Made by a program: the position numbers and the translations under genes
Shown: positions 23,089 through 31,686 of the stretch, one piece after another
Layout: each line of letters begins with the position of its first letter
How positions within the stretch are numbered: the first letter of the stretch is position 1
The notes under the pieces: model-generated
Told to the model about the DNA's origin: nothing
What the model saw: the letters and a program-made list of their open reading frames with translations, nothing else
The model's database searches: none
Assembly (NCBI RefSeq): GCF_014656215.1
Contig: NZ_BNBZ01000003.1
Span: 62,001 to 126,000, forward strand
Reading direction: 5' to 3'
Source: Streptomyces zaomyceticus
GTDB taxonomy: Bacteria; Actinomycetota; Actinomycetes; Streptomycetales; Streptomycetaceae
DNA: 64,000 bases

Positions 23089-24195
23089 GTGACCGTGACA
23101 CATCCGCTCCTGGACCTGGCCCCGCTGACCGCCGCGCATTTCGCGTCGATCGAGCGCCGGGTGGCCGCGCTGCTCTCCACGGAGCAGGACGTGGTGATCA
23201 CCCAGGGCGAGGCGCTGCTGCCGCTGGAAGGGTGCATCCGCAGTGGGGCGCGGGCCGGTTCGACCGCGCTGAACGTGGTGACGGGACCGTACGGGCAGAC
23301 CTTCGGCAACTGGCTGCGGGACTGCGGCGCGACCGTGGTCGACCTGGAGGTGCCCTTCCACACCGCGGTGACGGCCGCCCAGGTGGAGCAGGCGCTGACC
23401 GCCCACCCGGAGATCGACTTCGTGTCGCTGGTGCACGCGGAGGCGGCGACCGGGAACACCAACCCGGTGGCGGAGATCGGCGAGGTCGTCCGGGCGCACG
23501 GCGCGCTGTTCTACCTGGACGCGGTGGCGTCGATCGGCGCCGAGCCGGTGCTGCCGGACGCCTGGGGCGTGGACATGTGCATCATCGGCGCGCAGAAGGC
23601 GATGGGCGGCCCCGCGGGGGTGTCGGCGGTGTCGGTGAGCGCGCGGGCCTGGGAGCGGTTCGCCGCCAACCCGGCCGCGCCGCGCCGCTCGTACCTCTCC
23701 CTCCTCGACTGGAAGGAGCGCTGGATCGACGGCGGCCGCAAGGCGCTGCTGCACGCTCCGGCGCAGCTGGAGATGCTGGCCCTGGAGGCCTGTGTGGAGC
23801 GGATCGAGGCGGAGGGCCTGGACGCCCTGATGGCGCGGCACGCCTCCGCGGCGGCCGCGACCCGCGCTGGCGCGCTGGCCTTGGGCGGCGGTCTGGAACC
23901 GTATGTGTACGAGGCGAAGGACGCGGCCCCGGTCGCGACGACGCTGCGGGTGCCGGCCGGGGTGGACGCCTCGGAGCTGGTGGCGAAGGCGCTGGCCGCC
24001 GATCCGTCGCTGCCGCTGATCGCGGGCGGCGGGGCGCTGGCCAAGGAGATGATCCGGGTCAACCACTACGGGGTGGACGCGACGCCGGGCGCCGTGCGGT
24101 CCTCGCTCGCCGCCCTGGGCGCGGCGCTCGGCGAGACGGGCCGCACGGTGGACCTGGAGGGCGCGGGCCGGGCGGTCACGGAGGCGTGGGCCTGA
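23089..24195 (+). CDS. Class V aminotransferase (PLP), alanine-glyoxylate/phosphonate type
   Basis: 368-residue fold-type I PLP enzyme of aminotransferase class V. The Schiff-base Lys lies in [47 protein letters not shown] and [37 protein letters not shown] (Asp) are typical of alanine/serine-glyoxylate aminotransferases, including ureidoglycine-glyoxylate types. The C-terminal [12 protein letters not shown] also fits. GTG 23089 follows GAAGAGG at good spacing. It is divergent from the amidohydrolase, a pairing that would fit purine or amino-acid salvage, but this is only inference. Confidence 0.85.
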   Translation: MTVTHPLLDLAPLTAAHFASIERRVAALLSTEQDVVITQGEALLPLEGCIRSGARAGSTALNVVTGPYGQTFGNWLRDCGATVVDLEVPFHTAVTAAQVEQALTAHPEIDFVSLVHAEAATGNTNPVAEIGEVVRAHGALFYLDAVASIGAEPVLPDAWGVDMCIIGAQKAMGGPAGVSAVSVSARAWERFAANPAAPRRSYLSLLDWKERWIDGGRKALLHAPAQLEMLALEACVERIEAEGLDALMARHASAAAATRAGALALGGGLEPYVYEAKDAAPVATTLRVPAGVDASELVAKALAADPSLPLIAGGGALAKEMIRVNHYGVDATPGAVRSSLAALGAALGETGRTVDLEGAGRAVTEAWA

Positions 24196-24210
24196 TCCCG
24201 GCCGGTCGTA

Positions 24211-24257
24211 CGGGGAGGGGGGGGGGGGCCGGTGCCGGGCCCCCGCCCCCTCCCCGT
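24211..24257. terminator. G-run/C-run hairpin terminator
   Basis: A 12-G homopolymer (24217-24228), preceded by GGGGA, faces a complementary run rich in CCCCC and CCCCTCCCC across a short GGTGCC loop. It lies between the convergent PLP enzyme and OYE reductase genes. Confidence 0.65.
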
Positions 24258-24274
24258 TCCTCCGGGTGCCCCGG

Positions 24275-25342
24275 TCACAGCGCCGGGTAGTCGGTGTAAC
24301 CGCGGTGGTCGCCGCCGAAGAAGGTGGCGGTGTCCGGGGTGTTGAAGGGGCCGCCGGCCCGCAGCCTGGCGGGCAGGTCGGGGTTGGCGAGGAAGAGCGC
24401 CCCGTACGCGACGAGATCGGCGGTGCCGTCCTCGATCAGGGTCAGGGCGTCGGCCCCGGTCGGCCCCTCGGTGGCCGGGTTGAGGATGAAGGTGCCGGTG
24501 AACGCCTTGCGCAGGGCGAGGGTCAGCCCGCGGACCTCCGGGGCGGCCTCGGTGACGTGGAGGTACGCGATGCCGACCGGGTCGATCGCGGCGACGAGGG
24601 CGGGGTAGAGCTCGTCGGTGTCGGTCTCGGCGATGTCGTTGTAGGTGTTGGCCGGGGAGACGCGCAGGCCGGTGCGCTCGGGGCCGATCTCGGCGGCGAC
24701 GGCCTTGACGACCTCGACGGCGAAGCGGATGCGGTTCTCGACGGGGCCGCCCCACTCGTCGGTGCGGTGGTTGGAGCCGGAGGCGAGGAACTGCTGGACG
24801 AGATAGCCGTTGGCGCCGTGGATCTCGACACCGTCGAAGCCGGCCTCGACGGCGTTGCGGGCGGCGGTGGCGAAGCCGTCGACCGTCTCCCGGATCTCGT
24901 CGGCGGTGAGTTCGCGCGGGGCGACGAAGTCGATGAGTCCGGTGCCGGCGAAGAGCTTGCCCGCCGGGGCGACGGCGGAGGGTCCGACGGGGTGGAGGCC
25001 GTCGCCGAGGACGACGGGGTGGCTGATCCGGCCGGCGTGCATCAGCTGGGCGAAGATCTTTCCGCCGCGCTCGTGGACGGCGTCGGTGACCTCGCGCCAG
25101 GCGGTGATCTGCTCGGCGCTGTGCAGGCCCGGGGTGTTGGGGTAGCCCTGGCCGACGGCGGTCGGCTGGGCGCCCTCGGTGATGATGAGGCCGGCCGAGG
25201 CGCGCTGGGCGTAGTACTCGGCGACGAGCGCGGTGGGGGTGCGGCTCTCGCCGTCGGCGCGGCTGCGGGTCATGGGCGCCATGGCGATGCGGTTGGCGAG
25301 CCGGGTCCCGGCGAGGTCGACGGGGTCGAAGGCGGTGGTCAT
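24275..25342 (-). CDS. Old-yellow-enzyme alkene reductase (FMN)
   Basis: 355-residue TIM-barrel flavoenzyme of the OYE/NemA family that reduces activated C=C bonds or nitro groups with NAD(P)H. It starts with [16 protein letters not shown] and has [18 protein letters not shown], the substrate-binding His/Asn pair in [26 protein letters not shown], and the FMN-phosphate region [15 protein letters not shown]. Length is typical. ATG 25342 follows AAGGGGACAGCC; the longer reading to 25396 would enter the operator. It is divergent from a MarR regulator gene with a shared operator, so it is probably induced by electrophiles. Confidence 0.95.
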   Translation of the reverse strand: MTTAFDPVDLAGTRLANRIAMAPMTRSRADGESRTPTALVAEYYAQRASAGLIITEGAQPTAVGQGYPNTPGLHSAEQITAWREVTDAVHERGGKIFAQLMHAGRISHPVVLGDGLHPVGPSAVAPAGKLFAGTGLIDFVAPRELTADEIRETVDGFATAARNAVEAGFDGVEIHGANGYLVQQFLASGSNHRTDEWGGPVENRIRFAVEVVKAVAAEIGPERTGLRVSPANTYNDIAETDTDELYPALVAAIDPVGIAYLHVTEAAPEVRGLTLALRKAFTGTFILNPATEGPTGADALTLIEDGTADLVAYGALFLANPDLPARLRAGGPFNTPDTATFFGGDHRGYTDYPAL

Positions 25343-25366
25343 GGCTGTCCCCTTCACAGGTTTATG

Positions 25367-25420
25367 TGGTCGGCCAACTATCTGGCCCGGATTCACTGTA
25401 ACCCATTGATTGGCCGACCA
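25367..25420. promoter_or_regulatory. Twin MarR operator in OYE/marR divergent promoter
   Basis: TGGTCGGCCAA (25367-25377) and TTGGCCGACCA (25410-25420) are perfect inverted copies 32 bases apart. Each is itself a short palindrome (TTGGCCGACCAA), so these are probably two operators for the divergent MarR protein. Confidence 0.75.
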
Positions 25421-25458
25421 AGGTAATCTGGTGGAGAGAGCCTTCCCGAGGAGCCCCG

Positions 25459-25968
25459 ATGCCTGGACCCGACCCCGTCTGTACCGAGCCGACCCCGTCC
25501 GCCGCCCACGGCGGACCGGTCAGCATCGCCCTGGCCCGGGTGGCCCGGATGCACCGGATCGCCGCCGGGCGCCGGCTGAAGGAGCTCGAGCTCTACCCCG
25601 GCCAGGAAATGATGATGATGCGGCTCTGGGACCGCGGGCCGGTCCGCCAGTCCGAACTCATCCAGTCGCTGGGCCTGGACGCCTCGACGGTGACCAAGAT
25701 GCTCCAGCGCCTGGAGCAGTGCGGCCACGTCCGCCGCGGCCCGGACCCGGCCGACCGCCGAGCCGTCCTCGTCGAGGCGACGGACGAGGGGCGCGCGCTG
25801 CGCGCCGGCGTCGAGGGCGTCTGGACGGACCTGGAACAGCTCTCCCTGAGCGGACTCGGGCCCGAGGACCGGGCGGAACTGGCCCGGCTCCTCGGGCTCG
25901 TGGCGGAGAACCTCCGCGAGGAGGCGGGCGAGGCGGGCGAGTGCCCGCCGCCCCCCGGGGTCTGCTGA
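25459..25968 (+). CDS. MarR-family transcriptional regulator
   Basis: 169-residue winged-helix repressor. The DNA-binding core reads LWDRGPVRQSELIQSLGLDASTVTKMLQRLEQCGHVRRGPDPADRRAVLVEATDEG, with the typical D-x-R wing. Dimerisation helices flank it. There are no conserved sensing Cys in the core; the only Cys are near the ends and in EQCGH. ATG 25459 follows GAGGAG. It is divergent from the OYE reductase and presumably controls both through the twin operator. Ligand unknown. Confidence 0.93.
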   Translation: MPGPDPVCTEPTPSAAHGGPVSIALARVARMHRIAAGRRLKELELYPGQEMMMMRLWDRGPVRQSELIQSLGLDASTVTKMLQRLEQCGHVRRGPDPADRRAVLVEATDEGRALRAGVEGVWTDLEQLSLSGLGPEDRAELARLLGLVAENLREEAGEAGECPPPPGVC

Positions 25969-26048
25969 CGGGCGGCGCGGAAACCACCCGCCGCGGGCCG
26001 GAAACCGCCGGCCACGACTCGGGGCCTGCCGACCGCCCGACCGCCCGA

Positions 26049-26074
26049 CCGCGGGGCCCGCACGGGCCCCGCGG
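26049..26074. terminator. Perfect 12-bp-stem terminator
   Basis: CCGCGGGGCCCG and CGGGCCCCGCGG around a CA loop, placed between the convergent marR and class V PLP enzyme genes. An octamer CCGACCGC is tandemly repeated just before it. Confidence 0.75.
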
Positions 26075-26077
26075 GGC

Positions 26078-27136
26078 TCAGTCCGCGAGGACGTCCAGGG
26101 CCCGGTCCACGTCCGCCGCCGCGTTGTACAGGTGGAAGGACGCCCGCAGGTTGCCCGCGCGGGCCGAGAGCAGGACGTCGGCCTCGCGCAGCGCGTCCGC
26201 GCGGTCCCCGAGACGGGGCACGGCGACGACGGTCGACTCGTCCATGACCGGCTCGTGGCCGAGAGCGAGGAGACCGGAGCGGAAGCGGGCCGCGAGACCC
26301 TTGTTGTGGGCCTCGATCCGCTCGATGCCGATCTCCTCCAGGAGCGCGAGCGAGCGGGCCGCCCCGTGGTACGAGAAGAAGGCCGCGGGCTCGTCGAAGC
26401 GGCGCGCGGTGCGGGCCAGTTCACGGACCGGGCCGTAGCTGTTCACCCACAGCTCCTCGCCGGTGACCCAGTTGGCGTGGATCGCGAGGAGCGAGTCCTG
26501 CGCCTCCTCGGTCACGGTGAGGAAGGACGCCCCGCGCGGGCAGAGCAGGTACTTGTAGCCGCCGGCGACCGTGTAGTCCCACTCCCCCGCACGCAGCGGC
26601 AGCCAGCCCGCCGACTGGGTGGCGTCCAGGAGCGTCCGGGCGCCGTGCGCGGCCGCCGCGGCGCGGATCGCGGCGAAGTCGGCCGTCCGGCCGTCCGCCG
26701 ACTGCACGGCGGAGAAGGCGACGAGCGCGGTGTCGGGGCCGACGGACTCGGCGAGCCGCTCCAGCGGCGCGAAACGGACCTTGAGGTCGCCGCGGATCGT
26801 GAAGGGGGTGATGACGGAGGAGAACTCGCCCTCCGGGAAGAGGATCTCGGACCCCGAAGGCATCGACTGGGCGATCATCCCGCAGTGCACGGCGACCGAG
26901 CTGCCCACCGCGACGCGCTCGGGCGGGACGTCGGCGAGCCGGGCGAAGGCGGCACGGGCCTCGTCCACGATGTCGAAGCTTCCGGCGCCGTCGGGACGGC
27001 CGTCGGCGGTCTCCTCGGCGAGGAGCGTGACCGCCTCGATGGTCCGGCGGGGCAGCAGCCCGCACGCCGAGGTGTTGAGGTAGGTCTTCTTGGGCGCGAA
27101 CTCGGCGCCGCCGAGAGGCTGTTCCAGGGAATCCAT
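26078..27136 (-). CDS. Class V PLP enzyme (isopenicillin-epimerase/cysteine-desulfurase-like)
   Basis: 352-residue fold-type I PLP enzyme of aminotransferase class V. TYLNTSACGLLPRRT is the usual N-terminal substrate loop; TLLDATQSAGWLPL holds the PLP-ring Asp and YTVAGGYKYLLCPRGASFLTV the Schiff-base Lys. SVAVHCGMIAQSMPSGSEIL lies in the cofactor-phosphate region. It lacks a cysteine-desulfurase-type catalytic Cys loop, so it is not an IscS/SufS. Substrate unknown. The start ATG 27136 is followed closely upstream by an inverted repeat at 27148-27196. It ends at a strong terminator against the MarR gene. Confidence 0.85.
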   Translation of the reverse strand: MDSLEQPLGGAEFAPKKTYLNTSACGLLPRRTIEAVTLLAEETADGRPDGAGSFDIVDEARAAFARLADVPPERVAVGSSVAVHCGMIAQSMPSGSEILFPEGEFSSVITPFTIRGDLKVRFAPLERLAESVGPDTALVAFSAVQSADGRTADFAAIRAAAAAHGARTLLDATQSAGWLPLRAGEWDYTVAGGYKYLLCPRGASFLTVTEEAQDSLLAIHANWVTGEELWVNSYGPVRELARTARRFDEPAAFFSYHGAARSLALLEEIGIERIEAHNKGLAARFRSGLLALGHEPVMDESTVVAVPRLGDRADALREADVLLSARAGNLRASFHLYNAAADVDRALDVLAD

Positions 27137-27263
27137 GCCCCCAGCCTGGATTCCCCACGATCTCCCGTCAATTGGGTTAGATCATGGGGAAAATCCAAGC
27201 TTTGCTTATCTCCGCAGGTCGGAGAGGGTGCGGGCGGTCGGACCGCCGTGCGGGCAAGGAGCC

Positions 27264-27971
27264 TCAGGCCCCGGGGACCTCACAGCTGCCGTCCGGGTCG
27301 CAGACCGCCGCGTCCCCGCCGATCGGCTGGAGGACCCGGCCCTGCCAGGCCTGCTCCAGGGCCTGGGTGAAGACCTCGGCGGGCTGGCCGCCGGAGATGC
27401 CGTAGCGGCGGTCGAGGACGAAGAAGGGCACACCGTTCGCGCCGAGCTCGGCGGCCTCGCGCTCGTCCGCGCGCACGGCGTCCGCGTAGGCGGAGTCGTC
27501 GGCGAGGACGGCCCGCACCTCGGTCTCGTCGAGACCGGCCTCGACGCCGAGCGCCACCAGGGTCTCCGGGTCGAAGACGGAGCGCTCCTCGGCGAAGTTG
27601 GCGCGGTAGGCCAGGTCGAGGAGCTCGTTCTGGCGTCCGCGGTCCTTGGCGAGGTGGAGCAGCCGGTGGATGTCGAAGGTGTTGCCGTGGTCACGGCCGT
27701 CGGTCCGGTAGCCGAGGCCCTCGGAGTGCGCGTTGGACGCGACGTGCGCCTCCATGGCACGGGCCTCGTCGAGGGTGCGGCCGTACTTCTCGGCCAGCAT
27801 CTCCAGGACGGGGCCGGTGTCGCTCTTGGCGCGGTTCGGGTCGAGCTCGAAGGAGCGGTGCACGACCTCGATGTCCTCGCGGTGGGCGAAGGCCGCGAGT
27901 CCCTTCTCGAAGCGCGCCTTGCCGATGTAGCACCAGGGGCAGGCGATGTCGCTCCAGATCTCGACGCGCAT
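27264..27971 (-). CDS. DsbA-family oxidoreductase (FrnE/2-hydroxychromene isomerase-like)
   Basis: 235-residue thioredoxin-fold protein of the FrnE type. The CPWC active site is at residues 11-14 (SDIACPWCYIGK), with the cis-Pro loop GANGVPFFVLDRRYGISGGQP near 180. The helical insertion contains the typical SNAHSEGLGYRTDG and DIHRLLHLAK. There is no signal peptide, so it works in the cytosol; this class is involved in redox reactions and in polyketide pathways (FrnE). The C-terminus has two further Cys (AVCDPDGSCEVPGA). ATG 27971 is the start. It is transcribed with or next to the GNAT gene on the same strand. Confidence 0.93.
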   Translation of the reverse strand: MRVEIWSDIACPWCYIGKARFEKGLAAFAHREDIEVVHRSFELDPNRAKSDTGPVLEMLAEKYGRTLDEARAMEAHVASNAHSEGLGYRTDGRDHGNTFDIHRLLHLAKDRGRQNELLDLAYRANFAEERSVFDPETLVALGVEAGLDETEVRAVLADDSAYADAVRADEREAAELGANGVPFFVLDRRYGISGGQPAEVFTQALEQAWQGRVLQPIGGDAAVCDPDGSCEVPGA

Positions 27972-28035
27972 GTGACTTCTCTCCGGGGGTCGACGGTGGG
28001 GTGTTCCGTCGCGACAACGACCCGACCGGCGGATT

Positions 28036-28512
28036 TCATTCCGTTTCCGGCCCCAGTGTGAGCCGGAGCACGAGGTGGTCGCCGTCGCGCGGGGTCTCGG
28101 GGTCGGGGAGCCAGCCGCGGGCAGCGTAGAAGGCCTGGGCCCGCTTGTTCTTCTCGAAGACCTCCAGCCGGGCCGTGGTCACCCCGGCGGCGCGCCAGGC
28201 GTCGCCGCAGGCCGCGTGGAGCTCGGTGCCGACGCCCGCGCGCCAGCGGGCGGGGAGGACGTGGAGCTGGGTGAGGTGCATGAGACCGTCGCGCTCGCCG
28301 TACGCGGCGATGCCCGCGATCGCCCCGTCCCGTACGGCGCAGAGGACGGCCCCGCGGTCCACGGCGGCGGCCCAGCCGGCCCGGGCGCGGGCGATCTCCT
28401 CGGGGCCGAGGAAGTCCGCGTCTGGGATGTGGCCGCGGTAGTAGGTGGCGCGGGCCTCGGTGTGGAGGGTCGCGACGGCGTCGAGGTCTGCTGCGGTGGC
28501 GAGTCGGATCAT
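28036..28512 (-). CDS. GNAT-family N-acetyltransferase
   Basis: 158-residue single-domain GNAT. The pattern MIRLATAADLDAVATLHTEA, GLMHLTQLHVLPARWRAGVGTELHAACGDAW (acetyl-CoA pyrophosphate loop) and RLEVFEKNKRAQAFYAARGWLPD is diagnostic. The acceptor cannot be told. It lies between the DsbA-like gene and the GlxA-type regulator, all on the same strand, with a gap of 124 bases upstream. Confidence 0.92.
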   Translation of the reverse strand: MIRLATAADLDAVATLHTEARATYYRGHIPDADFLGPEEIARARAGWAAAVDRGAVLCAVRDGAIAGIAAYGERDGLMHLTQLHVLPARWRAGVGTELHAACGDAWRAAGVTTARLEVFEKNKRAQAFYAARGWLPDPETPRDGDHLVLRLTLGPETE

Positions 28513-28636
28513 GAACCTTGAGGACGCGCGGGAGGGCGGGCCGGTTGCGGCCGGACGGAGACCGCCGCGTCCGCCCCCGTCCGCCCCGTACGCGGTCGGG
28601 GCGGGGGGAGGGGCGGAAGAAACGGGGACGGGGCCG

Positions 28637-29623
28637 TCAGAGCGGGGCGGGGAGGCGGCTGAAGGAGGACCGGTAGCCGCTCGGGGTGAGGCCCGTGCGG
28701 CGCAGCAGGTGCCGGCGCAGGGAGTCCGCCGTGCCGAGACCGCTGGCCCGGGCCACCCCGTCCACGGCCAGCGCGGTGGTCTCCAGGAGCTCCTTCGCCC
28801 GCTCCACGCGCTGGTGCAGCAGCCACTGGAGCGGACTGACCCCGGTCTCGGCGTGGAAGCGCCGCGAGAGGGTGCGGACGGAGACCCCGGCGTGCCGGGC
28901 GAGGTCGGTGAGGCCGAGCGGTTCGTCGAGGTGCTCCATCGCCCACGCACGGGTGTCGGCGAACGAGACCCCGCGTTCGGGCGGCAGCGGGGTCTGGGTG
29001 AACTGGGTCTGGCCGCCGGGCCGTACGGGTGCGACGAGGGCCAGCCGGGCGACGGTGTTGGCGACGGCGGCGCCGTGGTCGGTGCGGATGACGTGCAGAC
29101 AGAGGTCGATGCCCGCCGCGTACCCGGAGGAGGTGAGCACGGGTCCGTCCTGGACGAACAGGACGTCGTCCTGGAGGTCGACGGCCGGATGCCGGGTGGC
29201 GAGCAGCGAGCGGTACGCCCAGTACGTCGTCGCCGCCCGGCCGTCGAGCAGTCCGGCCTCGGCGAGCGCGAAGGCGCCCGTGCAGATGGAGGCGATCCGC
29301 TTCCCCGAGGCGGCGGCGGCACGCAGGGCGTCGAGGATGCGCGGGTCGGGGTCGGTCGCGGAGCCGCCGCCCGCGAGGACCACGGTGTCGGCCTCCTCCA
29401 CGGCGTCGAGGCCGCGCGGGACGACCAGGTCGAGACCGCCGGCGGTGGTGACGGGCCCGGGGTCCGGGGCGCAGATGACGGTCTCGTACCCGGGCGCGCC
29501 GTCGATCTCGACCTTGCCGAACAGCATCTCGGGGATGGCCAGGTTGAACATCGAGACGGGCGGGGCGGCGATCACGGCGACACGACGGACGCGGGCCGGA
29601 CGCGCGTGGGGCGGGGCGGTCAT
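28637..29623 (-). CDS. GlxA-type AraC regulator (DJ-1/PfpI + AraC HTH)
   Basis: 328-residue regulator with an N-terminal class I glutamine-amidotransferase-like DJ-1/PfpI domain (VAVIAAPPVSMFNLAIPEMLFG, VVLAGGGSATD, ICTGAFALAEAGLLDGRAATTYW, with Cys in the elbow SICTG) and a C-terminal double HTH (LTDLARHAGVSVRTLSRRFHAETGVSPLQWLLHQRVERAKELLETT, DGVARASGLGTADSLRRHLLRRTGLTPSGYR). It is divergent from an MFS exporter 70 bases away, so it probably controls that gene. The direct repeat CGGGCATATGGCATTCGGGC in the gap may be its site. Confidence 0.93.
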   Translation of the reverse strand: MTAPPHARPARVRRVAVIAAPPVSMFNLAIPEMLFGKVEIDGAPGYETVICAPDPGPVTTAGGLDLVVPRGLDAVEEADTVVLAGGGSATDPDPRILDALRAAAASGKRIASICTGAFALAEAGLLDGRAATTYWAYRSLLATRHPAVDLQDDVLFVQDGPVLTSSGYAAGIDLCLHVIRTDHGAAVANTVARLALVAPVRPGGQTQFTQTPLPPERGVSFADTRAWAMEHLDEPLGLTDLARHAGVSVRTLSRRFHAETGVSPLQWLLHQRVERAKELLETTALAVDGVARASGLGTADSLRRHLLRRTGLTPSGYRSSFSRLPAPL

Positions 29624-29693
29624 GGCCAGAACCTCCGGGCATATGGCATTCGGGCCACTACTGTACGGCTCCGCCGATCATGAAGCTGGTGGC

Positions 29694-31130
29694 ATGTCCT
29701 CGACCGACCGCACCACGGCCCCCGCCCCCGCCCCGTCCTCCCTCCCCGCCCCGTCCTCCGGCCGCGCCCCGTCCTCCGGCCGTGCCCCCGGGCACCCCGC
29801 CGCCCGGGCCGCCGGGGGCGGGGTGCCCGGACCCGCCCTGGCCGCCGCGATGCTCGGCTTCGCCCTGATCACCCTCGACACCTCCGTCGTGAACGTCGCC
29901 CTGCCCGCGATCGGCGCGGACCTGCGGGCCGGGATGTCCGGACTCCAGTGGGTGGTCGACGCGTACACGCTGGCCTTCGCCGCGCTGCTGCTGTCCAGCG
30001 GGGCGCTCGCCGACCGGGTCGGGGCGAGCAGGGCGTACGGGATCGGGGTGGTCGTCTTCGTCCTCGCCTCGGCCGCCTGCGGTCTCGCCCCCGGCCTTCC
30101 GGAGCTCCTCGCGGCCCGGGCGGTGCAGGGCACGGCGGCCGCCGCGATGCTGCCGGCCTCGCTGGCGCTGGTGCGCGAGGCGTACGGCGATCCGGTGCGG
30201 CGGGCGCGGGCGGTGTCGCTGTGGGCGGCGGGCGGCACGGTCGCGGTGGCGCTCGGCCCGGTCGTGGGCGGGGCGCTGACCACGGCGTGGAGCTGGCGGG
30301 GCATCTTCTTCGTCAATCTGCCGCTGGGGCTGCTCGCGCTCGTCCTGCTCACCCGGGTGGCGCCGTCGGCGCGCAGGCCCGCCCCGCTCGACCTGCCGGG
30401 CCAGCTGACGGCGATGACGGCGCTCGGGTCGCTGACCTTCGCCGCCATCGAGGGCGGCACGGAGGCCTGGTGGGCGCTGGGGGTCGCGGGCGTCTCGTTC
30501 GCCGCGTTCCTGGTGATCGAGACGCGGCGGCGGCACCCGGTGGTGCCGCTCGGGCTCTTCCGGAACACGACGGTCGCGGTCGCGGTCGCGGCGGGCTCGG
30601 CGAACAGCGTGGCCTTCTACGGGATGCTCTTCGTCTTCAGCCTCTTCTTCCAGCAGGTGCTCGGCCTGTCGGCGCTGGCCGCCGGGCTGATGTTCCTGCC
30701 GATGACGGGGCTGCTCGCCGGAGTGAACATCCTGTCGGCGAAGGCGGCGGCACGGTACGGGCCGAGGCTGCCGATCGTCCTCGGCCAGACGGTCGCGGTG
30801 GCGGGCCTGCTCGGACTGCTCACGGTGGACGCCGGCACCTCGCCATGGGCGCAGGCGCTGCTCCTGGTGCCGCTGGCGCTCGGGGCGGGCTTCTCGTTGC
30901 CGCCGCTGATCGCCTCGATGATGGAGGCGGTCCCGGCGGAGCGCGCGGGCACGGCCGCCGGCCTCCTGAACGCGGTCCGGCAGACTGCGGGCGCGCTGGC
31001 GATCGCGGTCTTCGGATCGATGGCGGCCGCGTCGATGGAGACGGCCCTGCGCGCGAGCCTCCTGATCAGCGCGGCCTTCCTGACCCTCACGACCCTGGCG
31101 TCCCTGCGCCTGCCGGGCCGCCGGGCCTGA
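29694..31130 (+). CDS. MFS drug exporter, DHA2 (14-TM) family
   Basis: 478-residue proton-coupled exporter. After a Pro/Ser/Ala-rich cytosolic tail (PAPSSLPAPSSGRAPSS), helices start at about 50. Motif D1 LDTSVVNVALPAIGADL, the loop-2 motif LADRVGASRAYGIG, and motif C in helix 5 (VALGPVVGGAL) are those of DHA2 exporters for quaternary ammonium compounds and antibiotics. ATG 29694 is chosen because an upstream ATG at 29680 is out of frame. It is divergent from the GlxA-type regulator. Its last 44 bases are overlapped on the other strand by the decayed AraC fragment. Confidence 0.93.
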   Translation: MSSTDRTTAPAPAPSSLPAPSSGRAPSSGRAPGHPAARAAGGGVPGPALAAAMLGFALITLDTSVVNVALPAIGADLRAGMSGLQWVVDAYTLAFAALLLSSGALADRVGASRAYGIGVVVFVLASAACGLAPGLPELLAARAVQGTAAAAMLPASLALVREAYGDPVRRARAVSLWAAGGTVAVALGPVVGGALTTAWSWRGIFFVNLPLGLLALVLLTRVAPSARRPAPLDLPGQLTAMTALGSLTFAAIEGGTEAWWALGVAGVSFAAFLVIETRRRHPVVPLGLFRNTTVAVAVAAGSANSVAFYGMLFVFSLFFQQVLGLSALAAGLMFLPMTGLLAGVNILSAKAAARYGPRLPIVLGQTVAVAGLLGLLTVDAGTSPWAQALLLVPLALGAGFSLPPLIASMMEAVPAERAGTAAGLLNAVRQTAGALAIAVFGSMAAASMETALRASLLISAAFLTLTTLASLRLPGRRA

Positions 31131-31330
31131 GCCCCGGGTCCCGTGCGCCCTTGCGGTACCGGCCCGGGGCCACGCCGTACTCTCGCGCGAAGGCCTTGGC
31201 GAAGGCGAACTCCGAGGAGCAGCCGGAGCGTTGGGCGACCGCGCGGAGCGGGAGGTCCTCGGAGCGGAGCAGGCGGCCCGCCGTGGTCATCCGCCACCAG
31301 GTGAGGTGGGCGAGGCGGCCCGGGGGAACG
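31087..31330 (-). pseudogene. C-terminal relic of an AraC-family regulator
   Basis: The reverse strand encodes LAHLTWWRMTTAGRLLRSED, LPLRAVAQRSGCSSEFAFAK and AFAREYGVAPGRYRKGAR, which is the last HTH of cupin-type AraC regulators. Upstream the frame gives low-complexity sequence with no sensor domain and no start with a ribosome site. The rest of the gene is missing, so this is a deletion relic. It is back-to-back with the oxidoreductase relic at 31456. Confidence 0.75.
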
Positions 31331-31455
31331 GCCGTGCAGTACGGCTGGCTCGACCCGCGGCCGGTCGCCCTCTCGGCGAACTGGCCGCAGACGGTCCACA
31401 CGTACGCCAACGGGCACTCGCCGGGACCGGGGAGGGGCGGCGGCGCTCGGCCGGT

Positions 31456-31686
31456 TTCATCGGCTCGGGGCTCCGCGACGGCTCGCTGACGCCGGTGATC
31501 GCCGAGGTCTTCGACGGCCTGGAGCGGATCACCGACGCCCATCGGCTGATGGAGTCCGACGCGCACCTCGGCAAGATCGTGGTGCGCGTCGGACGGTGGG
31601 ACGAGGGGGTTCAGCGGCGGGGCAGCCCCAGCGGGTTGCCGTCACGGAGCTCCGGGGGGAGCAGCCGGTCGGGGGTCGACTGGTAG
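31456..31686 (+). pseudogene. C-terminal relic of a quinone oxidoreductase/zinc-type alcohol dehydrogenase
   Basis: FIGSGLRDGSLTPVIAEVFD, GLERITDAHRLMESDAHLGK and IVVRVGRWDEG is the closing segment of NADPH:quinone oxidoreductases (the family pattern of a basic residue, L, P-V-I, then A-D-A-H, M-E and GKIVL). The cofactor-binding domain is absent and there is no start. Its end runs into the 3' end of the convergent aldehyde dehydrogenase. About 125 bases without recognisable coding sequence (31331-31455) separate it from the AraC relic. Confidence 0.7.

Noticed and set aside
24217..24228. 12-G run as a phase-variation tract
   Set aside because: It lies outside genes between convergent ends and pairs with a C-rich run, so a terminator is the simpler reading.
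29640..29693. ATG 29680 as the MFS start
   Set aside because: It is out of frame with the transporter; ATG 29694 is in frame.
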